A stretch of DNA of 5,573 nt. It comes from Spirochaetaceae bacterium (GTDB lineage: Bacteria; Spirochaetota; Spirochaetia; Treponematales; Breznakiellaceae). The notes below the pieces were generated by a model. The model made no database searches, had not been told where the DNA came from, and was given only the letters and a program-made list of their open reading frames with translations. Each line of letters starts with the position of its first letter. The first letter of the stretch is position 1. This document shows, in pieces, positions 1-5,531 of this stretch. Location of the stretch: assembly GCA_031280455.1 (NCBI GenBank), contig JAITGR010000093.1:1-5573 (forward strand), in the 5' to 3' direction. Position numbers and translations under genes: made by a program.

Positions 1-562
1 CGGCGCAGGCGGCGCGGGCGTGTTTGTGGTTTAAGCGCAGGGCGTTGCCAAACGAAAAATAGGCGTTTACGCCGCGCCGCACCAGGGCGGCGGTCTCGGC
101 GGCAGTACCCGCGTACGCAGGAAACACAACGGCTTTAAGCCGGCGCAGCGCCGCGATGTGCTCAAAAACCTTGTGCATGGCCCGCCGCACATGCAGCACG
201 ACCGGCAGACCGGCGCGGGCGGCCGCTTCTATCTGGAGGGTAAAGAATTCCTGCTGCGCCGCTTCGGTTTCGCGGTAGGCGGCGTTAAACAGGTCAAAGC
301 CGCACTCTCCAATGGCGGCGATGCGGTTTTCGGCAAGTGGCTGCTGGGGGTGGACGCCGAAGCAGAGGGCAACGCCGCCGCCGGTGTGCGCGAGGTTTTC
401 GTTGTACAAAAAATCGTCCTCTCCCCAGGCGCTGGCGGCGCAGACGACACCCAGCGTACGGCGGGTGGTTTCGGCGGCGCTGTCCAGGCGGGCAAGGTCG
501 TACGGGTGAGCGTGCGCGTCACTGGCCAAGGCGGGCTCCGGCGGGCGGCTGAAAATCCGCAT
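1..562 (-). CDS. TatD-family metal-dependent hydrolase, divergent, N-terminal part (runs off window)
   Basis: This is the first 187 codons of an open frame that continues past the left edge. It looks like a TatD-type TIM-barrel hydrolase; the family includes metal-dependent DNases. Counting from the ATG at 562, the N-terminal metal-binding H-x-H is in SDAHAHPYD (His17, His19). GVHP is at 70-73, IGECGFD carries the family Glu (Glu86), and LPVVLHVR carries the next His (His124). A late block, AYFSFGNAL (about 168-175), matches the family's strand with 'SFGG'. Two things are odd. The stretch between GVHP and IGE is only about ten residues, much shorter than usual. The block that normally reads H-C-F-[ST]-G reads PAYAGT (148-153), so that metal-ligand His is replaced by Pro. 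The true start may be TTG at 529, which has GGAG six bases upstream and puts H-x-H near the N-terminus as is usual. Family assignment is fairly sure; catalytic activity is not. Confidence 0.82.
   Translation of the reverse strand, partial: MRIFSRPPEPALASDAHAHPYDLARLDSAAETTRRTLGVVCAASAWGEDDFLYNENLAHTGGGVALCFGVHPQQPLAENRIAAIGECGFDLFNAAYRETEAAQQEFFTLQIEAAARAGLPVVLHVRRAMHKVFEHIAALRRLKAVVFPAYAGTAAETAALVRRGVNAYFSFGNALRLNHKHARAACA
536..539 (-). promoter_or_regulatory. Candidate ribosome binding site GGAG supporting a TTG start at 529 for the TatD-like gene
   Basis: On the minus strand GGAG is followed by six bases and then TTG, giving a protein that begins (M)ASDAHAHP. The ATG at 562 has no purine-rich sequence at a suitable distance upstream. 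TatD proteins usually carry their H-x-H within the first ten residues, which favours the TTG start. The ATG is kept in the gene entry as the longest conventional start. Confidence 0.45.
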
Positions 563-597
563 GGATGGCCGCCAAGGATGGCGGCTGTTTGCCAAGT

Positions 598-625
598 ATG
601 GAGTTTTGCGTATGCAAAACTCCAT
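598..625. repeat. Perfect inverted repeat, 12-bp stem with 4-base loop
   Basis: ATGGAGTTTTGC (598-609) is followed by GTAT and its exact reverse complement GCAAAACTCCAT (614-625). It abuts the next hairpin with no base between them. It lies between the activase-like gene and the TatD-like gene, just upstream of the latter on its strand. The role is unknown; it is probably part of a dispersed intergenic palindromic element. Confidence 0.8.
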
Positions 626-657
626 GTTCAAAAACGGCACGGAGGCCGTTTTTGAAC
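626..657. terminator. Perfect inverted repeat, 13-bp stem, with the form of a bidirectional intrinsic terminator
   Basis: GTTCAAAAACGGC (626-638), a six-base loop, then GCCGTTTTTGAAC (645-657). On either strand a short GC core (CGGC/GCCG) is followed by five T, the general form of a Rho-independent terminator usable in both directions. The GC core is only four base pairs, so termination may be weak. It could equally be a module of the repeat cluster it sits in. Transcription from the activase-like gene would meet it about 140 bases after the stop codon. Confidence 0.5.
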
Positions 658-682
658 AGCGCAAGCGATAGTAGTGGAAATA

Positions 683-703
683 CTTTTTGCCGCAGGCAAA
701 AAG
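683..703. repeat. Perfect inverted repeat, 9-bp stem with 3-base loop
   Basis: CTTTTTGCC (683-691), GCA, then GGCAAAAAG (695-703). Like the hairpin at 626-657 it joins a short GC core to a run of five A/T, so it could be a second weak terminator. It is the third of four palindromes in this spacer. Confidence 0.7.
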
Positions 704-724
704 ATTGGAACGGATAGCGCGGTG

Positions 725-744
725 CCCGCCGGCGCGCCGGCGGG
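725..744. repeat. 20-bp perfect GC palindrome
   Basis: The stretch reads CCCGCCGGCG and then its exact reverse complement, with the centre between 734 and 735. GCGC is also found outside both ends (717-720 and 748-751), separated by short unpaired bases. It makes a very stable GC-only stem, unlike the A/T-flanked hairpins next to it. It is the first GC-rich stem met by transcription leaving the activase-like gene, but no T-run follows it. Confidence 0.7.
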
Positions 745-766
745 TATGCGCCCATGTATATATTTA

Positions 767-782
767 TTTTATGTACATAAAA
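767..782. repeat. 16-bp AT-rich perfect palindrome TTTTATGTACATAAAA
   Basis: This palindrome begins 12 bases beyond the activase-like stop codon, in an AT-rich tract (about 755-793) that contrasts with the GC-rich DNA on both sides. It might be a protein-binding site or part of the 3' end of the activase transcript. It lacks the GC stem expected of a terminator. Confidence 0.5.
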
Positions 783-793
783 ATTATACATAA

Positions 794-3700
794 TTACGCG
801 CTTGCCGCTGTTTTTTCGCGGGCGTTCATCAGCAGCATTTGCAGGCGGTTTTCGGTATTGGCAAAGCTGACGTCGGGGTCGTAATCCAGCGGCAGTATTT
901 GTATGTCCGGGTGCATTTCTTTTATTTTTTTTACAACGCCGCGCCCGCAGATGTGATTGGGCAGGCAGCCGAAGGGTTGGAGTATTAAAAATAATTTTAC
1001 GCCTTTGGCCGCGTTGTGCAGTATGTCCGCCGCTATCATAAACGATTCGCCTGACATGATTGAATGGTGCATGATGGGGTCGCTGAGTTTTGCCATTTGC
1101 GGCAGGTGCATGCACGGCTCAAACAGGGGGTGCTTTTTGGCGGGCGCTTCGATTATGTCAATTGATATATCTACGTATTTGTCGCCTATAAAGCCGTAGA
1201 GCGTTTCGTACAGCGAATGGCGTACGTTGAATTCTTTTATTTCCGATACGGTGTGCATGACAAAAAGCTGGCGGTATATGTCGTGCATACGCGGCAGGGC
1301 TACTTCCATGCCGTTGGCTTCCAGGTAGCGTTCGACGTTGTAGTTGGAGCCTGAGTGGAAGGTCAGCAGGTATTCGCCCTGGATAAACACGACTTTTTTG
1401 GGTTTTGAGCGGTCGTACTGGACGGCGCACAGGGCTTTGAGCGCTTTGACGTACGCGCGGTACGCGCCCCAGATGCCGCGTTTTTGCAGGGCGGCGGCTA
1501 TGTCGATGAACGCCTGCTCCACAACGCGGTCGGTTTCGCCTTTGTCTTTTTCGTAGGGGCGGATTTTGCGGCGCAGCTCTTCTAGTACATCGGCCAGGAT
1601 TATGCCCCAAAGTATGCTGGCGAATGTTACAAGGCTGAATTTTAATCCGGGGTGTATGTTTTTTATGTCGTATACATCGGTGGATACTATGGGTACGCCG
1701 GGGAAGCCTGCCGCGTCCAGCGCTTTGCGGGTGAGCACCATGTAGTTGGTCAGGCGGCAGTCGCTCATTATTTTTCCGGTGCCGACGGCAACGCGGCCAA
1801 GGTCGTATTTGCCGGTTTTTAATTCGGCGATTACTTCGCCTATTATTATTTGGGCGGGAAAGCATATATCGTTGTGCACATATTTTTTGCCGAGCGCTAT
1901 GGCTTCTTTGCCGCCCATGGGGACGGGTATGGCGCGAAAGCCCTGGCGCGAAAGTCCGGCGCTGAGCATAAGGCAGAAGGCGCGGCTTACGTTGGGGATG
2001 AGTACCGTGTGTTCGCGGTCGGTCTTTTTGAATTTAACCGGAAACGGGTCGGCAAGGGCGCGCGTTTTGTGTACTTCTTTTCTGCGCCGTATGGATACGG
2101 TTTCTATAAACGAGCGTACGCGGATGCGCAGGGGGCCGGCGACATCGCTTTCGTCCAGTTTGAGTATTAACGGCGCTTTGCCGCTTATGTCGTTCATGAG
2201 GCGGATTACTTCATCGGTGTACAGCGCGTCGTGTCCGCAGCCGAATGAATAAATTTCTACATACTCCAGCGCTTTGTTCTCTGCCGCGAGTATCGCGCCT
2301 GAAAGGAGCATAGCGTGGTTGCTGTTGTTTATGTCCAGGCGCGATTTTCGCAGCGACACCTGCGAAAGGCCGGGCAGCGCGTCGACGGTTATGACGGGTA
2401 TGCCTATGCCGGTAAAGTAGCGCGACAGGTTGTGGTTTATGAGCGTGTCAAACTGGTAGTGCCGGCCCGAAAGAACAACGGCGAACGTGCCGCGCGCCTG
2501 GCAGGTGGCGATTATCGTTTTTGCCATGTCTTGCAGGCTGGCGTTAAAGCGCGCGAGGGCGGCGTCTCCCTGCGCGATTGCCGCGTGGCAGGCCGCTTCG
2601 CTTATGTTAAAGACATCGCGCATGTAGCGGGACAGCTGAAAGTCGCGGTCGCGCTGCGAAAACCAGTGGAATACCGGCGAGTCGAACGGCGTGGCGGCGC
2701 GCTCGTGGGGCGCGTCCGAATACTTGATTACCAGCGGGTAGCTCTTCAGTACGGGGCAGGTAAAGGTGCTGAATTTTTCGGGGTTTTCCGGCGGCAGCCT
2801 GTTGAGCTGCGGCATGAATATACGGTCGACTTTGCGTTCTATTAAATCCTGAACGTGGCCGTGTACGAGTTTCGCGGGAAAGCACACCGTGTCCGAGGCG
2901 ACAAACGGCAGGCCGCGCTCGTAGAGTTTTTTGCTGCTGGGGCGCGACACCTGTATTTTAAAGCCGAGGGCGCGGAAAAACACGTTCCAGAACGGCATGG
3001 TGCGCCAGAAATCGAGGGCGCGGGGTATGCCTATGGTCAGTTCGCGCTCGGGCAGCACGGGGCTGAAGGGGTAGTCCTGGAACAGCAGCTCCTCCCGCGC
3101 CTTTACCATGTCCGGCACGGCGTCCAGTTGCGTGTTTATGTGTTTGATTTTTTCGCGCACCGCCGGATTGTCCGCGTCGCCGACCACCTCGCCGCGCTCG
3201 CAGCGGTTGCCGGTAACCCAGGTAAGGCCGCCAGAAAACCGCACCAGCGTCCGGTTGCAGTTGTTGGCGCAGAAGCCGCAGATGAGGTTTGCTTCCTGCG
3301 TGTACGAAAAATTTTCCATGGCGTCAAGGCCGATAAAGCGGGTCTGGCCGGCCTTCCCGTGCGGCGAGGTGTAGCCGTGCTCGCGTATCTCGCGCTTGGT
3401 TAAAAGCGCTATGCCGATTGCGCCCATCTCGCCGGGGAACGGCGCGCGGACGACCGTTTTGCCAAGGTACTGTTCCAGCGCGCGCAGCACGGCGTCGTTT
3501 TTGAAGGTGCCGCCCTGCACAACGATTTTGCTGCCGAGCTCGGACGGGTCGGAGATACGCACCACTTTGGTAAACACGTTTTCGATAATCGAGCGGCAGA
3601 GACCGGCCATAATGTCGTCGGCCTGCTTGCCGTTTTTCTGCTCGGTAATAATGGTGCTGTTCATAAACACGGTGCAGCGGCTGCCCAGTTCGGCGGGATT

Positions 3701-5200
3701 CATCGCGTTAAAGGCGCTGGCGGCGATTTTGTCAACGGGAATGTGCAGATTCTGCGCGAAGTTTTCCAAAAAGCTGCCGCAGCCGGACGAGCAGGCTTCG
3801 TTGAGGGTTATGTTGGTAACAATGCCGTTGTGTATGTAAATGGCCTTCATGTCCTGGCCGCCAATATCCAGGATAAAGCTGACCCCCGGCACATATTTTT
3901 GCGCCGCCGCCGCGTGCGCGACCGTCTCGACCGTGTGGTAATCCGCGCCAAAGGCTTTATCGAACAACAGCTCGCCGTAGCCGGTGGTGCCGCAGGCGGC
4001 AATTTCCAGGTCGACACCCAGCGCCTTGTACTTCGCGTTCAGCGCAACCAGCGCGTCGCGCACCACATCCAGCGGTTCGCCGCGATTGGGCGCGTAGAAG
4101 CTGTCGATGACATTTTCGCCTTCGTCTATCAGCACAAACTTGCTGGTTGTCGAGCCGGCGTCGATGCCCAGATACGCGCGGACGTGCTCGCCCCGCCTGG
4201 GTTCCGTGCGCTGGGTTGCGACGGATTTATGGCGTTCTATAAATTCCTGGCGTTCCTGTATTGTCGCAAAAAACGTCTTGTTGATTTTGTCGCGGCCGCT
4301 GGTGGCTATTTCGCGGAACATGGAAAGCGCGGTAAGCGCCGCCTCGGGGCTGAAGGTCTGCGGAACATCGGCAAACATTTCGTCAACCGAAAGCGCCGCG
4401 CCGTACGCGATAAGCGTTTCGGGGTTTTCCGGCCTGATAATATCATCGCCGCGCAGGTTAAGGCGCTCGGAAAAAACCCGAATCAGCGTCGGGTTAAACG
4501 TAAGCGGCCCGCCTTCAAAAATAACCGGCGCTTTAATTTCCAGCCCCTGCGCCAGCCCGCCTATAGTCTGCTTGGCTATGGCGTGGAAGGTCGAAAGCGC
4601 GATGTCTTCTTTAAGGCCGCCCTGATTCAAGAGCGGCTGAATGTCGGTCTTGGCGAAAACGCCGCAGCGGCCAGAAATGTCGTATACCTGCGTACCGCGC
4701 GCCGCCAGCGTCTCGAACTCGTCCGGCTTTACCCGCAGCAGGGCGGCAACCTCGTCGATAAACGCGCCTGTGCCGCCGGCGCAGCTTCCGTTCATCCGCA
4801 TATCGCCGGCAGAAAGCTCGCCGGTAACGCTGTCGCGGTGGAAAAACACAATTTTCGCGTCCTGCCCCCCCAGTTCGATAGCGACCCGCGCCTGCGGGTA
4901 GAAGCGGCGGACAGCGATTGAATTGGCGACAACCTCCTGTATATACGGCGCGCCTATCATTTCGGCAATAACCCTGCCGCCGGAGCCGCAGACAGCCAAC
5001 TTAAAGCAGTCATTCGGGAAGCGGGCAAAAACCTCCTTTAGGAAGCGGTACACAGTCTCGCTCTGACCGGCATTATGCCTTTCATATTTTGAATACAGCG
5101 CCTCCCGCGTATGGGGACGCATTACGACAGCCTTGACTGTTGTAGAGCCAACGTCAATACCAAGATGTAAACAATGGTCGTTTTTGTGTTCAGTTTGCAT
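794..5200 (-). CDS. Acyl-CoA dehydratase activase-related protein: duplicated BadF/BadG/HgdC ATPase fused to duplicated D-component-like reductase region
   Basis: A complete 1468-residue protein ending in TAA, with no frameshift. Numbering is from the ATG at 5200. A TTG at 5206 is the only other upstream start, because an in-frame TAG lies at 5212-5210. Family knowledge: HgdC-type activases hydrolyse ATP to push one electron into 2-hydroxyacyl-CoA dehydratases or benzoyl-CoA reductase-type enzymes. Seen here: ATPase module 1 (about 13-275) has LGIDVGSTT (13-21), GGQD (111-114), Cys140 in GSCAGGTG, Cys179 in GRCGVF, and EGGP near 230. ATPase module 2 (about 342-602) has LGIDAGSTT (344-352), GGQD (447-450), Cys470, Cys509 in SRCTVF, and QGGTF near 563. 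A C-x2-C-x3-C-x18-C linker follows (641-667). The DUF2229-like and dehydratase-D-like region (about 720-1455) has two parallel copies. No signal peptide or membrane segment is visible, so it is presumably cytoplasmic. No dehydratase subunits lie nearby, so the substrate is unknown. This fused architecture is a recognised but poorly characterised family of similar length. Confidence 0.96.
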   Translation of the reverse strand: MQTEHKNDHCLHLGIDVGSTTVKAVVMRPHTREALYSKYERHNAGQSETVYRFLKEVFARFPNDCFKLAVCGSGGRVIAEMIGAPYIQEVVANSIAVRRFYPQARVAIELGGQDAKIVFFHRDSVTGELSAGDMRMNGSCAGGTGAFIDEVAALLRVKPDEFETLAARGTQVYDISGRCGVFAKTDIQPLLNQGGLKEDIALSTFHAIAKQTIGGLAQGLEIKAPVIFEGGPLTFNPTLIRVFSERLNLRGDDIIRPENPETLIAYGAALSVDEMFADVPQTFSPEAALTALSMFREIATSGRDKINKTFFATIQERQEFIERHKSVATQRTEPRRGEHVRAYLGIDAGSTTSKFVLIDEGENVIDSFYAPNRGEPLDVVRDALVALNAKYKALGVDLEIAACGTTGYGELLFDKAFGADYHTVETVAHAAAAQKYVPGVSFILDIGGQDMKAIYIHNGIVTNITLNEACSSGCGSFLENFAQNLHIPVDKIAASAFNAMNPAELGSRCTVFMNSTIITEQKNGKQADDIMAGLCRSIIENVFTKVVRISDPSELGSKIVVQGGTFKNDAVLRALEQYLGKTVVRAPFPGEMGAIGIALLTKREIREHGYTSPHGKAGQTRFIGLDAMENFSYTQEANLICGFCANNCNRTLVRFSGGLTWVTGNRCERGEVVGDADNPAVREKIKHINTQLDAVPDMVKAREELLFQDYPFSPVLPERELTIGIPRALDFWRTMPFWNVFFRALGFKIQVSRPSSKKLYERGLPFVASDTVCFPAKLVHGHVQDLIERKVDRIFMPQLNRLPPENPEKFSTFTCPVLKSYPLVIKYSDAPHERAATPFDSPVFHWFSQRDRDFQLSRYMRDVFNISEAACHAAIAQGDAALARFNASLQDMAKTIIATCQARGTFAVVLSGRHYQFDTLINHNLSRYFTGIGIPVITVDALPGLSQVSLRKSRLDINNSNHAMLLSGAILAAENKALEYVEIYSFGCGHDALYTDEVIRLMNDISGKAPLILKLDESDVAGPLRIRVRSFIETVSIRRRKEVHKTRALADPFPVKFKKTDREHTVLIPNVSRAFCLMLSAGLSRQGFRAIPVPMGGKEAIALGKKYVHNDICFPAQIIIGEVIAELKTGKYDLGRVAVGTGKIMSDCRLTNYMVLTRKALDAAGFPGVPIVSTDVYDIKNIHPGLKFSLVTFASILWGIILADVLEELRRKIRPYEKDKGETDRVVEQAFIDIAAALQKRGIWGAYRAYVKALKALCAVQYDRSKPKKVVFIQGEYLLTFHSGSNYNVERYLEANGMEVALPRMHDIYRQLFVMHTVSEIKEFNVRHSLYETLYGFIGDKYVDISIDIIEAPAKKHPLFEPCMHLPQMAKLSDPIMHHSIMSGESFMIAADILHNAAKGVKLFLILQPFGCLPNHICGRGVVKKIKEMHPDIQILPLDYDPDVSFANTENRLQMLLMNAREKTAASA
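3200..3280 (-). other. Four-cysteine motif C-x2-C-x3-C-x18-C inside the activase-like protein
   Basis: Cys641, Cys644, Cys648 (in CGFCANNC) and Cys667 (in GNRCERG) lie between the second ATPase module and the D-component-like region. The spacing suits binding of an iron-sulfur cluster or a zinc ion. Its place at the junction would suit an electron relay between the two halves; that is inference. The metal cannot be decided from sequence. Confidence 0.6.
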
Positions 5201-5206
5201 AGCCAA

Positions 5207-5235
5207 AGTCTAGCGCAATTCGGAAGGGCTATCAA
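5207..5235 (-). promoter_or_regulatory. Candidate sigma-70-type promoter of the activase-like gene, possibly giving a leaderless mRNA
   Basis: On the minus strand TTGATA (5235-5230, five of six matches to TTGACA) is followed by exactly 17 bases and TAGACT (5212-5207, four of six matches to TATAAT). The ATG at 5200 begins only six bases after the -10 hexamer, which is where transcription would start. No Shine-Dalgarno sequence lies upstream of the ATG, in agreement with a leaderless transcript. Confidence 0.45.
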
Positions 5236-5267
5236 TAAGGCACTATGCTTTGTAAGGCTGTCTGCCG

Positions 5268-5400
5268 GATTTCAGGTTTCAGATTTCAGATTTCAGATTT
5301 CAGATTTCAGATTTCAGATTTCGGATTTCGGATTTCGGATTTCGGATTTCAGATTTCAGATTTCGGATTTCGGATTTCGGATTTCGGATTTCGGATTTTA
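5268..5400 (+). repeat. Tandem heptamer array GATTTC(A/G), about 18 units plus one degenerate unit
   Basis: Eighteen 7-base units run without interruption from 5268 to 5393, followed by a degenerate GATTTTA (5394-5400). The second unit is GGTTTCA. The seventh base comes in blocks: seven units ending in A, four in G, two in A, then five in G. The blocks suggest growth by slippage or segmental duplication. The array has no plus-strand stop in any frame, so it gives false open frames with a seven-residue peptide period. It lies between the divergent starts of the activase-like gene and the gene at 5532. Confidence 0.95.
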
Positions 5401-5459
5401 CGTCGATATATCGGAGCTAAACCAGAATTCATGGTAATACCCCGATATATCGGCGTAAA
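5397..5459. repeat. 18-bp inverted repeat with 27-base loop, each arm containing the palindrome CGATATATCG
   Basis: The left arm (5397-5414) and the right arm (5442-5459) are reverse complements at 17 of 18 positions, and the single mismatch is a G-T pair. Each arm contains CGATATATCG (5404-5413 and 5443-5452), itself a perfect 10-bp palindrome. The two copies are therefore both inverted and direct repeats of each other, with starts 39 bases apart. This could be a cruciform or hairpin core of a repeat element, or a paired operator for a dimeric regulator of the divergent genes. Confidence 0.75.
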
Positions 5460-5462
5460 GCC

Positions 5463-5516
5463 TGACAACTGAAATCTGAAATCTGAAATCTGATATGACA
5501 ACTGAAATCTGAAATC
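5463..5516 (-). repeat. Opposite-orientation heptamers TGAAATC (3 + 2 units) within a 21-bp direct repeat
   Basis: Three TGAAATC units (5470-5490) and two more (5503-5516) are the reverse complement of the GATTTCA units on the other side of the central inverted repeat. A 21-base block beginning TGACAACTGAAATC occurs exactly twice (5463-5483 and 5496-5516). With the left array and the central inverted repeat this forms one large, asymmetric, mirror-like structure spanning 5268-5516. Confidence 0.85.
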
Positions 5517-5520
5517 CCCC

Positions 5521-5524
5521 AGGA
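5521..5524 (+). promoter_or_regulatory. Ribosome binding site AGGA for the plus-strand gene at 5532
   Basis: AGGA, followed by AACACAC, sits seven bases before the ATG at 5532. It is a normal Shine-Dalgarno position and decides this start. It lies directly after the last repeat unit and a short run of C. Confidence 0.6.
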
Positions 5525-5531
5525 AACACAC

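Noticed and set aside
158..655. 165-codon plus-strand open frame
   Set aside because: It is antisense to the TatD-like gene, where family motifs are readable on the minus strand, and it runs into the hairpin cluster.
783..788. TATAAT on the minus strand just after the activase-like stop, as a promoter for the TatD-like gene
   Set aside because: No acceptable -35 hexamer lies 16-18 bases upstream, and the match sits in a generally AT-rich tract where it is expected by chance.
519..1115. 198-codon minus-strand open frame covering the 3' end of the activase-like gene and the hairpin spacer
   Set aside because: It overlaps the conserved C-terminus of the activase-like protein in another frame and reads through four hairpins. 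Its product is low-complexity and basic with no family features.
1158..1865. 235-codon minus-strand open frame in a different frame within the activase-like gene
   Set aside because: It is extremely rich in Arg, Pro and His and overlaps the conserved ICFPA-containing region of the real protein; it is a frame shadow.
3743..4921. 392-codon open frame on the plus strand
   Set aside because: It lies wholly antisense to the ATPase modules of the activase-like gene, whose motifs are intact. Its product is rich in Arg, Ala and Val with no recognisable motif, as expected of a shadow frame in GC-rich coding DNA.
5435..5490. Promoter for the plus-strand gene at 5532
   Set aside because: CTGACA at 5462-5467 resembles a -35 box, but the hexamer 17 bases downstream is GAAATC, part of the repeat. 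TAATAC at 5435-5440 has no -35 partner.
5268..5516. CRISPR array
   Set aside because: The units are 7 bases long and directly adjacent, with no unique spacers, so this is a simple tandem repeat.
5174..5531. Open frames through the heptamer array on both strands, giving peptides such as ISDFGFR repeats
   Set aside because: They arise because the heptamer lacks stops in most frames. The plus-strand frame starts inside the activase-like gene, and the minus-strand one spans the palindromes. No ribosome binding site or protein family supports them.
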